The notes beneath the pieces are model-generated. The model searched no databases and was not told the origin of the DNA. It saw nothing but the letters and a program-made list of their open reading frames with translations. Positions 1 to 9,464 of a stretch of 38,640 nt of DNA are shown here, piece by piece. How positions within the stretch are numbered: position 1 is the first letter of the stretch; each line of letters starts with the position of its first letter. Origin of the DNA: Acidimicrobiia bacterium (lineage in GTDB: Bacteria > Actinomycetota > Acidimicrobiia > Acidimicrobiales > Ilumatobacteraceae); the NCBI GenBank assembly GCA_009923785.1, contig RFSV01000014.1:1-38640 (forward strand). Reading direction: 5' to 3'. The translations under genes and the position numbers were made by a program.

Positions 1-2
1 CC

Positions 3-743
3 CACATCCTCGGAGTCCCCGAATCGATGAGCGACACCTTCACTGGTTGGGTGAGGGACGTCCTCGAATTCGCGTACGACGCCGAACGGCGTCAGCGCGG
101 TATGCGAGGGGTCATCACCTTTTTCCAGGGTGCCTTGGCCGAACGTCGAGAAAATCCGGGGGACGACCTCATCTCGGAGTTGCTGCACACGCAGGTCGAG
201 GGCGAACCCATCGAGGATTCGGTGATCCTTGGCATGTGTGCTTTGCTCCTCGTCGCCGGGGTCGACACCACGTGGTCGTCGATCGGATCATCGCTCTGGC
301 ATTTGGCCAGTCACCCCGACGACCTGGCCCGCCTCGTGCGCGAGCCCGAGCTGATGCCGACAGCCATCGAAGAATTCCTCCGTGCCTACTCACCGGTGAC
401 GATGGCCCGGAGGCTTCTCGATGACACCGAATTCGACGGTTGCCCTATGAAGGCTGGGGAGAGAATCCTCATGAACTTCCCGGCCGCCAATCGCGACCCG
501 GAGGTCTTCGATCGGGCTGACGAGGTGCTCATCGACCGTCGAGAGAACCGGCATGTTGCGTTCGGGGCCGGCATCCACCGCTGCGCCGGATCGAACCTGG
601 CCCGAATGGAACTCCGCGTCTCCATCGAGACGTTCATCACACGGATTCCGGAGTTCTCCCTCGCCGACCCGTCGGCGGTCACGTGGGCCGGCGGCCAAGT
701 TCGTGGTCCTCGATCGGCCGTGGTGACGTTCACGTCACGATGA
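3..743 (+). CDS. Cytochrome P450, C-terminal part (5' end outside window)
   Basis: Heme-thiolate monooxygenase, seen from before the I-helix to the C-terminus. The frame is open to the window edge and already reads HILGVPES before the first ATG at 27, a sequence typical of the P450 interior, so the true start lies upstream. The I-helix oxygen-activation motif AGVDTT, the ExxR pair in EEFLRAY and the heme-cysteine loop FGAGIHRCAG are all intact, so the enzyme is probably functional. It would need ferredoxin or another redox partner, not seen here. The stop overlaps the start of the next gene (ATGA), so the two are translationally coupled. The substrate cannot be told; the carboxylase partner hints at breakdown of a hydroxylated acid or acyl-CoA. 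Confidence 0.93.
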   Translation, partial: HILGVPESMSDTFTGWVRDVLEFAYDAERRQRGMRGVITFFQGALAERRENPGDDLISELLHTQVEGEPIEDSVILGMCALLLVAGVDTTWSSIGSSLWHLASHPDDLARLVREPELMPTAIEEFLRAYSPVTMARRLLDDTEFDGCPMKAGERILMNFPAANRDPEVFDRADEVLIDRRENRHVAFGAGIHRCAGSNLARMELRVSIETFITRIPEFSLADPSAVTWAGGQVRGPRSAVVTFTSR

Positions 744-2545
744 GTTTGCTGCGCGCTCCGCTGCAGGGGACGGTCTCGTGGGTGCCCGAAATCGGATCGA
801 AGATCCCGGCGGGGCGACCAGTGATCGTGATCGAGTCCATGAAGATGGAACATGATGTGACGCACGATGAGTCGATCGAAGTGGTCGACCTGCATGTGGC
901 GGTCGGAGCAACCGTGGCCGAGGGTCAGGCCCTCATCGAAGTTCGACCAGCGGATGTCGAATCGACTGCGGCCGACACCAGCAAGGACGTCGCCCGGTTG
1001 GATTTGAGCGAAGTGGTCGAGCGGCACGAACGTGGTCTCGACGAGAGTCGATCGAATGCGATAGCGCGCCGACGGGAGACTGGCCGGCGATCGGCTCGAG
1101 AGAACCTGTCCGCTCTCGTCGAGCCGGGGTCATTCGTCGAATACGGGCCTCTCGTCGTCGCCGCTCAGCGTCGGCGTCGTTCGCTCGACGAGTTGATCGA
1201 CAAAACACCGGCTGACGGTCTCGTCGGAGGTATCGGAGAGATCAACGGAAGGAGCGACGATCGTGTGAATCGTCGCGCAGTCGTGATGTCGTACGACTAC
1301 ACGGTTCTGGCCGGCACTCAGGGGCAACAGAATCATCGCAAGAAGGATCGGCTCTTCGACGTGGCCGAACGCCTTCGCCTTCCGGTCGTCTTGTTCGCCG
1401 AAGGGGGCGGAGGTCGTCCAGGTGACACCGACGGACTCGGAGTGTCCGGGCTCGATTGCTGGGCCTTTCACGACTTCGCTCGATTGTCCGGACTGGTGCC
1501 GCTCGTCGGAATCACTGGAGGCTTCTGTTTTGCCGGCAACGCAGCTCTGCTCGGCTGTTGCGACGTGGTGATCGCTCTCGAAGGATCCAATATCGGCATG
1601 GGTGGTCCGGCCATGATCGAAGGAGGAGGACTCGGCGTGCACGCGCCGGAGGCCATCGGGCCAACTGCCGTACAGTTCGCGAACGGTGTGGTCGACGTTG
1701 TCGTCGAGGACGATGCCGAGGCGGTGGCGATTGCCAAGAAATATCTCGACTTCTTTCAATGTCGGCGATCGTCTTTCGCAGCACCGCCTGTCGAGGCATT
1801 GCGAGACGTCGTTCCGGTCGACCGCAAGAAGCCGTACGACATCCGACGTGTCGTGGACGGACTTTTCGACGTGGACTCGGTTCTCGAACTCCGACGGGGC
1901 TTCGGGGCTGGAATGCTGACAGCCCTGGCGCGACTCGAGGGGATGACAGTCGGAGTGGTGGCCAACGATCCGCGCCATCTGGCTGGTGCCATCGACAGCG
2001 ACGGTGCCGACAAGGCGGCCCGGTTCATGCAGTTGTGCGATGCCTTCGACGTGCCCATCGTGACCCTTGTCGACACGCCCGGCATGATGGTTGGCCCCGA
2101 TGTCGAAGAGACCGCTCTTGTGCGGCACTGCAGTCGACTTTTCGTGACGGGTGTGAACGTCTCGGTGCCGGTGGTGAGTGTCGTCATTCGAAAGTCGTAC
2201 GGTCTCGGAGCACAAGCGATGATGGCCGGTTCGACCAAGGCGCCACTGGCGTGCGTGGCCTGGCCGACCGGCGAATTCGGAGGGATGGGCCTCGAAGGGG
2301 CGGTGAGACTGGGTTACCGACGAGAGCTCGCTGCGATCGTCGACGCCGACGAACGCGAAGCCACCTTTCAGCAGATGGTCGACCGCATGTACGAACACGG
2401 AAAAGCCGTGTCGGTGGCCACCCACTTCGAAATCGACGACGTCATCGATCCGGCAGACACTCGTCGTTGGCTCGTCACGATCCTCGGTTCTTGGGATCCG
2501 CCTCCTCGAATGGATCGGAAGCGTCCCAATATCGACACCTGGTGA
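740..2545 (+). CDS. Biotin carrier-carboxyltransferase fusion of an acyl-CoA carboxylase
   Basis: 601 residues. Residues 1-75 form a biotinyl/lipoyl domain with the biotinylation motif ESMKMEH (acceptor Lys35). From about residue 95 to the end is a complete carboxyltransferase of the acyl-CoA carboxylase beta type: ARRRETGRRSARENL start, glycine-rich stretch near GGFCFAGNAALLG, and a second half with DTPGMMVGPDVEE and KSYGLGAQAMMAG. It would move CO2 from carboxybiotin to an acyl-CoA. A biotin carboxylase domain is missing and must come from another gene. Actinobacterial systems usually put the carrier on the biotin carboxylase chain, or use one BC-BCCP-CT polypeptide, so this BCCP-CT order is unusual. 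Start ATG 740 overlaps the P450 stop; longer upstream starts would lack carrier homology and lie inside the P450. Confidence 0.9.
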   Translation: MSLLRAPLQGTVSWVPEIGSKIPAGRPVIVIESMKMEHDVTHDESIEVVDLHVAVGATVAEGQALIEVRPADVESTAADTSKDVARLDLSEVVERHERGLDESRSNAIARRRETGRRSARENLSALVEPGSFVEYGPLVVAAQRRRRSLDELIDKTPADGLVGGIGEINGRSDDRVNRRAVVMSYDYTVLAGTQGQQNHRKKDRLFDVAERLRLPVVLFAEGGGGRPGDTDGLGVSGLDCWAFHDFARLSGLVPLVGITGGFCFAGNAALLGCCDVVIALEGSNIGMGGPAMIEGGGLGVHAPEAIGPTAVQFANGVVDVVVEDDAEAVAIAKKYLDFFQCRRSSFAAPPVEALRDVVPVDRKKPYDIRRVVDGLFDVDSVLELRRGFGAGMLTALARLEGMTVGVVANDPRHLAGAIDSDGADKAARFMQLCDAFDVPIVTLVDTPGMMVGPDVEETALVRHCSRLFVTGVNVSVPVVSVVIRKSYGLGAQAMMAGSTKAPLACVAWPTGEFGGMGLEGAVRLGYRRELAAIVDADEREATFQQMVDRMYEHGKAVSVATHFEIDDVIDPADTRRWLVTILGSWDPPPRMDRKRPNIDTW

Positions 2546-2546
2546 T

Positions 2547-3740
2547 TCAGGGAAGTCTGGTGTTGAGCGCCTCGACGTTGTCGTGCAAAATTCGCCGGCG
2601 GTCGGCCTCGTCGAAGGCCTTCAACTCGGGAAGGTAGTCGAGCGGGTTGGGCATACCCTCGATGTGAGGCCAATCCGAGCCGAAGAGCACTCGATCGGTG
2701 CCCATGAGTTCGGCGACAGTGTGGACGTCGTCTTCCCAAAACGGGTTGATCCACCAATGGTTTCGGAAGGTCTCGATCGGGTCATCCGAGAAATAACCGG
2801 GCATTTTCTTGGCCGTCGACGTCATCTTCTTCATCGCATCGGCGAGGAAGTCGGATCCGTTCTCGACACTGGCCATACGTAGACGCGGGAAACGGTCGAA
2901 GATCTTCTCGAAGATCGACGTGATGACGAAGTCTTGTGCGGCACGTTCGATGGCGAAACTCTTGATGGAGGGTTTCCATGATCCTCCGGAGAACTGGGCC
3001 GAAAAAGAATCGTCGGCGTACCCCTGACTCGAATAGCCGCTGTCACCGGCGTGAATCACCACGGTCACCCCAGATTCAGCGGCCAGTGACCAGAACGGAT
3101 CGAAAGATTCGTGGAAGGGTGAGCGAACTCCGTGGATGGTGTGAACAGCAGCAGGCCGCATCACAACGACGCGTGCCCCGGCCGAAAGCACCCGGTCGAG
3201 CTCGGCGACCGCCCAGTCGACATCGGCGAGAGACAGGTACGGGCCGGCGAAGATGCGCTCGCGATAGGCGAAACCCCAATCTTCGTCGAGCCACCGATTG
3301 AAAGCTGAGAACGTTTGACACACTGCGTACGGGTCATGCTTCAACAGTTCTTCGTAGAGCATTCCAAGGGTGGGGAAGAGCCAGATTCGACCTACGCCTT
3401 GGTCGTCCATTGTCGAGAGACGGGCATCGCGATCGCGGTACTCGGGTCGGATCGGTTCGCGTCGGGTGAGAAACTCGAGTGGGCTCTTCTTCTCAGGATT
3501 GCCGCGGAAGTAGTCGTGCATCGCGCCAGCCGGTGCGATCGGATCGAAAGTCGGATTGGTGACGACTCTGCTGACTCGCCCGCCGACGACCTGGTATTTG
3601 CGCCCGTCGATCTCGGCCCACTGCACGCATCGCGCCCCGAGTTTCGGATCGAGATGACGGGTGAAGGCGTCGAGAGCCTCGTAGTAATGATTGTCGCAGT
3701 CGAAGGGCAAAAATCCGAGATCGTTCTCCGTCGCGCTCAT
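2547..3740 (-). CDS. Amidohydrolase-2 family protein
   Basis: 397 residues from ATG 3740; a GTG at 3758 is an alternative start. TIM-barrel hydrolase or decarboxylase of the amidohydrolase-2 type (PF04909). The N-terminal metal motif is DCDNHYYE rather than HxH, as in many actinobacterial members; VVIHAGDSG and LFGSDWPHIEG carry the later His and Asp ligands. Family members act as C-C hydrolases, decarboxylases or lactonases on small acids, so the exact reaction is open. It lies 44 bp after the Mo subunit gene on the same strand and is probably the last gene of the catabolic operon. Its stop is one base from the stop of the convergent carboxylase gene. Confidence 0.87.
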   Translation of the reverse strand: MSATENDLGFLPFDCDNHYYEALDAFTRHLDPKLGARCVQWAEIDGRKYQVVGGRVSRVVTNPTFDPIAPAGAMHDYFRGNPEKKSPLEFLTRREPIRPEYRDRDARLSTMDDQGVGRIWLFPTLGMLYEELLKHDPYAVCQTFSAFNRWLDEDWGFAYRERIFAGPYLSLADVDWAVAELDRVLSAGARVVVMRPAAVHTIHGVRSPFHESFDPFWSLAAESGVTVVIHAGDSGYSSQGYADDSFSAQFSGGSWKPSIKSFAIERAAQDFVITSIFEKIFDRFPRLRMASVENGSDFLADAMKKMTSTAKKMPGYFSDDPIETFRNHWWINPFWEDDVHTVAELMGTDRVLFGSDWPHIEGMPNPLDYLPELKAFDEADRRRILHDNVEALNTRLP

Positions 3741-3784
3741 GGGCACAGGGTACGGCACGGCCGCCGGCGACGTGTCGTCGGAGG

Positions 3785-6058
3785 TCAGAGACAGATGTCA
3801 GACGGTCGGACCGGCACTCGGGGCAGGTCACGACCGGTCGCCTGCCGAATGGCGTTGACGATGGCGGGCGTGACACTGATACACGGGGGTTCCCCGACGC
3901 CTTTGGCGCCGAGCGGCGATTTGGGCTCGAATTCCTCGATGAAGGTGGCGACGACCTCGGGGGCGTCGAGGAATGTGGGCAACAGGTAGTCGGTGAAGCT
4001 CGGATTTCGGACCAAACCGTCGGCCACGACGATCTCTTCCATGACGGCCAATCCCAATCCTTGGGCGATTCCGCCCTCCACCTGTCCGACACACGACAAC
4101 GGGTTGAGAACGCGTCCGACGTCTTGCGCAGTCGCCACCTGAACGACCTTCACGAGTCCGAGGTCGACGTCGACATCGACGACGGCCCGATGGGCGACGA
4201 AAGCAAATGCCACATGGCAATTGCCCTGACCGTTCTGATCGAGATCCTCGGTCGGAGGGTGCCGGTATTCGGCCGTTTCGTCGATGCGCAACCCACGAGC
4301 GGCGTCGACCACTGACCGCCGGTACGAGAGTCCGTCGGTGATGTCGAGATCGTCGATCGTCAGAGACGATCGATCGAGGCCATCGCGATCGGCAACGAGA
4401 TCGAGGAGTCGTTCCCTCACCGCTCGGCACGCCGCGTCCACGGCTCCACCGCTCATCCAGGTCTGGCGGCTCGCCGAGGTCGAACCAGCCGATCCGATCT
4501 GTGTGTCGATGGTGTCGAGAAGGACCTCGTCCACACCGAGAACTGAGCGGGCGATCTGCTGGGCGAGCATCACGAATCCTTGACCGACTTCGGCGGTGGC
4601 GAATTTGACCGTCACGACGCCGTCGTCCATGCGGCAACGGGCCGTCGAATAGTCGTCGAATCCCTCGGAATACATGAGATTTTTGATGCTGACGCCCCAA
4701 CCGACTCCACGACGAATGTGTCGTCGATCGGCGGTGAGGCCGCTTCCTCCGGGAATATCGCGGTAATCGTCACTGTCGGGTGACAGGGGAGGCATGGGAA
4801 GGGCTGCCGTCTCTCGGATGCAACGTTCCACCGGGGCCACGTCGTCGACGATCTGGCCGGTCACGAGCACGTCACCCGTTTCCATGGCATTTCGCAAGCG
4901 GATCTCGACCGGGTCGACACCTATTGCGGCCGCCAGTTTGTCCATCTGACTCTCATGGGCGAAGCATGCTTGCACCACTCCGAAACCTCTCATGGCTCCA
5001 CACGGAGGGTTGTTGGTGCGGACCGCCCAACTTTCGACGAGAGCACTTGGGCATTTGTACGGGCCCTGAATCTGGGAGATTCCATTCACCAGAACGGCCG
5101 GCGAGGTGCTGCAGTAAGCACCGCCGTCGAAGACGACGCGGGCCTCGACGCGTCGGATACGACCATCACGGTCGGCATGGTGCCGCATCCAGATGCTGGC
5201 CGGGTGCCGATGAACGTGGCCGTAGAAGCTCTCTTCGCGGTCATAGGCGATGCGGACCGGCCGTCCCGTTCGCAGCGCGAGGAGGCAGGTGTGAACTTGC
5301 AGACTGATGTCTTCGCGTGCGCCGAATGCTCCACCAACACCACCAAGGACCAGACGCACCTTTTCTTCGGGAAGGCCGAGACAGGCCGCGATCTGTTTAC
5401 GGTCTTCGTGTAGCCACTGCGTGGCGATGTACAGCTCGACACCCGATCCATCGTGATCTGGTAGGGCGAGAGCAGCTTCGAGGCCGAGAAATGCCTGATC
5501 CTGCATTCCGATCACGTACGTGCCTTCGACGACGACCTCACCGGTGATGCTCTGGTCGCCGTGCACGACACGCTGCTCGCGAAAGATGTTTCCGTCAGGA
5601 TGCAAGAGATCCTCAGTGCCCGCGATGCAAACTTCCGGGTCGGTGATCGGATCGAGGACCTCGTAGTCGACTCGTATGGCGGCCAGCGCACGTCGACAGG
5701 TTTCTGGATGGTCAGCGGCAACTGCCGCAACTGGTTCACCCACGTAGCGAACTTCGTCTCCGATACGAGCGAAGACCGGCTGATCCTGGGCGATGAGGCC
5801 GTAGGTGAGCTGACCCGGTACATCGTCGGCTGTGATCACGCACGACACTCCGTCGATCGCCAGAGCCGCTGACACGTCGATGGACACGACTCGAGCTCTT
5901 GGATGCGGAGAACGAAGTGTGGCTCCCCACAGCATTCCGTCGGCCCACATGTCGCTGCTGAAGGCGAAGCTTCCGGACACCTTGGCGTTGGCGTCAGGGC
6001 GCACTGCGCTCGTCCCGAGAGTTCCCTGACGGAGACGAGTCGACACTGCTGTGGTCAT
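3785..6058 (-). CDS. Xanthine dehydrogenase-family molybdenum hydroxylase, large (Mo) subunit
   Basis: 757 residues. Binds Mo-molybdopterin cytosine dinucleotide and hydroxylates a carbon of an N-heterocycle or aldehyde. Seen motifs: GGVGGAFGARED (dioxo-Mo/cofactor loop with the acidic residue), CGAMRGFG (substrate arginine of the XDH type, not the AYRCSFR loop of CO dehydrogenase), GQGFVMLAQQ, and GAKGVGEPP holding the catalytic glutamate near the C-terminus. Start ATG 6058 gives the usual ATGA overlap with the Fe-S subunit gene; the open frame runs further upstream, but that part is out-of-frame translation of the Fe-S gene. Together with the next two upstream genes it forms a FAD/Fe-S/Mo three-subunit enzyme. 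The substrate is unknown. Confidence 0.93.
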   Translation of the reverse strand: MTTAVSTRLRQGTLGTSAVRPDANAKVSGSFAFSSDMWADGMLWGATLRSPHPRARVVSIDVSAALAIDGVSCVITADDVPGQLTYGLIAQDQPVFARIGDEVRYVGEPVAAVAADHPETCRRALAAIRVDYEVLDPITDPEVCIAGTEDLLHPDGNIFREQRVVHGDQSITGEVVVEGTYVIGMQDQAFLGLEAALALPDHDGSGVELYIATQWLHEDRKQIAACLGLPEEKVRLVLGGVGGAFGAREDISLQVHTCLLALRTGRPVRIAYDREESFYGHVHRHPASIWMRHHADRDGRIRRVEARVVFDGGAYCSTSPAVLVNGISQIQGPYKCPSALVESWAVRTNNPPCGAMRGFGVVQACFAHESQMDKLAAAIGVDPVEIRLRNAMETGDVLVTGQIVDDVAPVERCIRETAALPMPPLSPDSDDYRDIPGGSGLTADRRHIRRGVGWGVSIKNLMYSEGFDDYSTARCRMDDGVVTVKFATAEVGQGFVMLAQQIARSVLGVDEVLLDTIDTQIGSAGSTSASRQTWMSGGAVDAACRAVRERLLDLVADRDGLDRSSLTIDDLDITDGLSYRRSVVDAARGLRIDETAEYRHPPTEDLDQNGQGNCHVAFAFVAHRAVVDVDVDLGLVKVVQVATAQDVGRVLNPLSCVGQVEGGIAQGLGLAVMEEIVVADGLVRNPSFTDYLLPTFLDAPEVVATFIEEFEPKSPLGAKGVGEPPCISVTPAIVNAIRQATGRDLPRVPVRPSDICL

Positions 6059-6549
6059 GACGACCTCCGTCGCACGACGACCTCGCGAACTGCTTCCAGA
6101 ATTCTTCCGTATCCCGTGCAGCGGCAGATGTTGCCCGACAGCGCTTCTCTGATCTCGTTGTCCGACGGGTCGTGATGATTCGACAAGAGATGGTGGACGG
6201 CAACGACGAAACCGGGTGTGCAAAAACCGCATTGAACGCCGCCGGCGTCGATGAAGGCTTGCTGAACATCGCTCAATGCCTGATCAGCACCCAGACCTTC
6301 GATGGTGGTGATCTCGGAATCGACTGCTGACGCGGCAAGAACCAGGCACGAACACACGGCTCGGCCATCGACGACGACCGTGCAACTGCCGCATTCTCCT
6401 TGTTCGCAGGCCCCTTTCGATCCGGGTAGACCGAGCCGCTCACGCAAGACGTACAGGAGACTTTCGCCGATCCACGAGTCCTGAACCTCATGTGGTCGTC
6501 CGTTGACGGTCAGTCTGTAATCGAGTGACGGAGGAGACGATTTCGTCAT
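6055..6549 (-). CDS. [2Fe-2S] subunit of molybdenum hydroxylase
   Basis: 164 residues, the usual length for a CoxS/XdhC-type subunit. The N-terminal plant-type ferredoxin domain has CEQGECGSC with a following Cys around residue 68. The C-terminal helical domain binds a second cluster with CGFC and NICRCTGYG. It passes electrons from the Mo centre to the FAD subunit. It overlaps both neighbours by 4 nt (ATGA), so the three subunits should be made in balanced amounts. Confidence 0.95.
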   Translation of the reverse strand: MTKSSPPSLDYRLTVNGRPHEVQDSWIGESLLYVLRERLGLPGSKGACEQGECGSCTVVVDGRAVCSCLVLAASAVDSEITTIEGLGADQALSDVQQAFIDAGGVQCGFCTPGFVVAVHHLLSNHHDPSDNEIREALSGNICRCTGYGRILEAVREVVVRRRSS

Positions 6550-7376
6550 GATTCGGACCTTTCGAGAAGTCGTCGAGCCAGGACTCGTACGGCATGCCGA
6601 CGATAAGCCGCGGTCGAACGGTGGTCGTCGATGGGTCGCGCCGAGGCCGCGACCCGATCAGCGAATTCGGATGCCACGTCGGAGGGGACTTTCAGCGAGA
6701 GGTCGCACGCGTCGGCGAGCCAACTCTCGGCGTCGATGGCACGGATGATCGTGGGACCGACCGCGCCGAGAGCGACAGTGACCGATGAGGACGAACGACT
6801 GAGACAGAGCGATGCCGTGGCGATGACCATGGCATTGCGGCTTCCGACCTTGGCGTAGCCCTGCCAGCAGTCCGACCGCGGGATGGAGACCGATCGAATG
6901 ATCTCGCCGCCAGCCAGCGAATTGCGTTTGACACCGACCATGAAGTCATTGAAGGGAATGTGACGATCTCCGTCCGGACCAACCACGTGGACCACGGCAT
7001 CGAGAGCGGCGAGAACGGGTAGGCCGTCGCCAGCCGGCGAACAGGTGCCGAGATTCCCGCCCAGAGTGCCAGCCGCCCTGATCTGAGGAGAGCCGACAGT
7101 CCGCGCTGCTTGAGCGAGAGCGGGAAGAGCTTCGGCGAGCGGTCCGTGTTCCATGTCGGCGTAGGGGACAGCGGCACCGATCGTGACGACGTCATCACCG
7201 ACGTGGAACGTCTTCAATTCGTCGATTCGCGACAGTGAGACAACAGACCTCGGGCGACGATCGTGGAGATTGATCTCGACCATGAGATCGGTACCTCCAG
7301 CGAGAAGCGTGGCCGAAGGGTCGGAGCGCAACAGGTCGAGGGCTTCGCTCAGTGACCGAGGGACGAGAACACTCAT
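6546..7376 (-). CDS. FAD-binding subunit of molybdenum hydroxylase (CoxM-like)
   Basis: 276 residues from ATG 7376, chosen because it gives the 4-nt overlap with the preceding gene and a family-like N-terminus ([12 protein letters not shown]). FAD-contact motifs of the vanillyl-alcohol-oxidase fold are visible: [12 protein letters not shown] near residue 25 and [17 protein letters not shown] near residue 100. It hands electrons from the Fe-S clusters to the final acceptor. It is the only FAD subunit in the operon, although two Mo-binding hydroxylases are encoded, so it may serve both. Confidence 0.93.
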   Translation of the reverse strand: MSVLVPRSLSEALDLLRSDPSATLLAGGTDLMVEINLHDRRPRSVVSLSRIDELKTFHVGDDVVTIGAAVPYADMEHGPLAEALPALAQAARTVGSPQIRAAGTLGGNLGTCSPAGDGLPVLAALDAVVHVVGPDGDRHIPFNDFMVGVKRNSLAGGEIIRSVSIPRSDCWQGYAKVGSRNAMVIATASLCLSRSSSSVTVALGAVGPTIIRAIDAESWLADACDLSLKVPSDVASEFADRVAASARPIDDHRSTAAYRRHAVRVLARRLLERSES

Positions 7377-8383
7377 GTGGCTCGACCGTCCCATCCGGCA
7401 AAAGCGTCGATCATGGCCTTTACGTCGCCGAGCGGATAAAGGATCGGACACGTACAACCGTGATCGATGTAGTGCGCCACTTTGGCCCGAGCTTCGGCAG
7501 GGGTTCCGCTCGCCGTCAACATGTGGACGATCTCATCGGGAACGAGCTTGCTCGCGGCCACGACCTGTTCGTGGGTCGCTGGCCACGTGAGAACCTCGCC
7601 GACCGCATCCAGCAGCGACTGAGGAACACCAGAAGCCTTCATGATGTGCGGTTGTTGTCCCAGGTACTGAGTGACCATGAGGCGAGCCATGTCGATTGCC
7701 GTATCGCGGTCCTCGTGTACCGAGCAGACCACCAGCTGGGGTCGATCGATGTCGTCGAGAGATCGACCGGCCCGGGCCGCCCCACGAGTCAGGGCGTCGA
7801 TGGCCTGGTCGTTGTACTCGGGGGAAACGAGGTAGTTGAGGACCGCGCCATCAGCGATCTCGCCGGTCAGCTCCATCATCTGCATACCGGTCGCACCGAT
7901 GTAGATCGGAACGTCCTTGGGTCGTCGTTCCTGATAGACGTAATCGAGTTCGACACCGTCGAGGTGTACGTACTCGCCGTGGAAGGTCACGTTCTCGTTG
8001 TTCAAGAGTGATCGCACTGACGTCACGATCTCTCGCATGACCCTCAGAGGTTTGGCGCGATCGATCCCGACCTTCTGGGCGAGGGGATCCCACCACGCTC
8101 CGATTCCGAGGATGACACGACCTGGTGCGAGATCGTCGAGCGTGGAGAAGGTGGCAGCCAGTCGAGCAGGATTACGACTCCAGCAGTCGACGACGCCACT
8201 TCCGACTTTGATCGTCGATGTCGATGTGGCGAAGGCCGCCATAGGAACCGTGGCTTCCCGTACGAGCCGACTTTCGGCTTGCCAGACAGCCTCGAATCCT
8301 TTGGCCTCGGCGTAGGTCACGAAATCGATTCCTTCTCGAATCGAATGAGCGTCTTGGAGGTACAGAGCGACAGGTTGGGTCAT
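7373..8383 (-). CDS. LLM-class flavin/F420-dependent oxidoreductase
   Basis: 336 residues, luciferase-like TIM barrel. The N-terminal block ([25 protein letters not shown]), the middle stretch [19 protein letters not shown] and [22 protein letters not shown] resemble the Mer-like F420-dependent branch. It probably moves hydride between coenzyme F420 (or FMN) and a pathway intermediate, but the substrate is not deducible. A Shine-Dalgarno sequence GAGGAA lies about 7 nt before ATG 8383. The 58-bp gap to the upstream gene is the largest inside the operon, so an internal promoter is possible. Its stop overlaps the FAD subunit start. Confidence 0.85.
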   Translation of the reverse strand: MTQPVALYLQDAHSIREGIDFVTYAEAKGFEAVWQAESRLVREATVPMAAFATSTSTIKVGSGVVDCWSRNPARLAATFSTLDDLAPGRVILGIGAWWDPLAQKVGIDRAKPLRVMREIVTSVRSLLNNENVTFHGEYVHLDGVELDYVYQERRPKDVPIYIGATGMQMMELTGEIADGAVLNYLVSPEYNDQAIDALTRGAARAGRSLDDIDRPQLVVCSVHEDRDTAIDMARLMVTQYLGQQPHIMKASGVPQSLLDAVGEVLTWPATHEQVVAASKLVPDEIVHMLTASGTPAEARAKVAHYIDHGCTCPILYPLGDVKAMIDAFAGWDGRAT

Positions 8384-8441
8384 CGTGGGTTCCTCGTGGT
8401 GTCCTGGGGTCGGGCTTCGGTCGTCGTCATGATGTGATCGG

Positions 8442-9464
8442 TCAGAGTCGGGCGAAGAGTTTGGCTGCCGATTCGGCAGCTTTGGCGCGGACTTCGTCGA
8501 CGTCGACCCTCGTCGGGCAACCGCCCGCGAGAAGGGTTTCGCCGGTGGACGAGGTCACGGTGATCGGGCGCGTGCCGGGTGTGAAAGCCACGTGCCATGG
8601 AGATTCGGCGTGGTCGTAGTTCCAGACGACGACGTCGTCGCGACATTCGGGCAGCAGAACGTAACCGTTCTCGAGCCATGTCCAACTCGTCTCAGGGGAA
8701 GCGGTGACGTCATCGGCCCGATGGGCAACGTACCCGAGCCGGAATTCTTCGAGCATGTCAGCACCGATCCCGTCGGAGCCGAGCACGACCGTGTTGGGAC
8801 GCGTGGCTGGACGGGCGTAGCCGACGGCGTTGTTCATGTTGCTCCGCGGGTTGTGAGCGATCAGACCCGGTAGATCGCGGTCGAGATGCACGCAATGGAC
8901 GAGAAGCCACGTCTCGTCGGCGAGACCTTCGAGACGTGCGCCAGCCTCGTGGTCATCAGGGCCTTCGGCGACATGGATGTGAACTCCCGTTCCGTGCTTC
9001 TTGGCGAGATCGGCCGCTTGGTGCAGGGTGTCGTCGGAGCAGGTGAAGGCGGCGTGGACGCCAACCATGCCACGCCCTCCTGATGACAGATAGCGATCAT
9101 TCTCGGCGAGACCGCGCCGCGAACCCTCGGATCCGTGACGGTCGGTGACTCCGTACGAACATGAGACCCGAACACCGACCTCCGCGCACGCGTCGGCGAT
9201 GACATCGAGACTTCCGTCGATGGACGAGGGACTTTCGTGGTGATCGACGATTCCCGTGGTTCCCGACATCAAGGCTTCGACGGCACCGAGTTTGGCCGAC
9301 CAGTGGATGATGTCGAGATCGAGGGCGACGTCGAGACGCCACCAGATCTGTTGAAGGATCGACAAGAAGTCAGTCGGCTGGGCGGGGGGTGCAGGCATGC
9401 CGCGCGCCAGCGTCGAGTAGAGGTGATGATGGGCGCACACGAGCCCGGGAGTCGTGACCGTCAT
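8442..9464 (-). CDS. SsnA-like metal-dependent amidohydrolase, short form
   Basis: 340 residues. Closest in my reading to the SsnA/ATZ-TRZ group of cyclic deaminases: [18 protein letters not shown] (first metal pair), [17 protein letters not shown] and [14 protein letters not shown] supply the later His and Asp ligands. Family members deaminate or hydrolyse purine, pyrimidine or triazine rings. SsnA proteins are about 440 residues and begin with a beta-sandwich domain; here translation starts directly at the first metal motif, so that part is absent or very short. Start ATG 9464 is fixed by the ATGA overlap with the fused hydroxylase gene; no earlier in-frame start is available. In enterobacteria ssnA also sits next to a fused Fe-S/Mo hydroxylase (xdhD), which supports the assignment. 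Confidence 0.8.
   Translation of the reverse strand: MTVTTPGLVCAHHHLYSTLARGMPAPPAQPTDFLSILQQIWWRLDVALDLDIIHWSAKLGAVEALMSGTTGIVDHHESPSSIDGSLDVIADACAEVGVRVSCSYGVTDRHGSEGSRRGLAENDRYLSSGGRGMVGVHAAFTCSDDTLHQAADLAKKHGTGVHIHVAEGPDDHEAGARLEGLADETWLLVHCVHLDRDLPGLIAHNPRSNMNNAVGYARPATRPNTVVLGSDGIGADMLEEFRLGYVAHRADDVTASPETSWTWLENGYVLLPECRDDVVVWNYDHAESPWHVAFTPGTRPITVTSSTGETLLAGGCPTRVDVDEVRAKAAESAAKLFARL

Noticed and set aside
1130-2425. Long minus-strand open frame (431 codons) opposite the carboxyltransferase
   Set aside because: Shadow of the real coding strand; His- and Ser-rich composition with no family resemblance.
6059-6232. N-terminal extension of the Mo large subunit
   Set aside because: It would overlap the Fe-S subunit gene out of frame; ATG 6058 has the family-like N-terminus and the coupled overlap.
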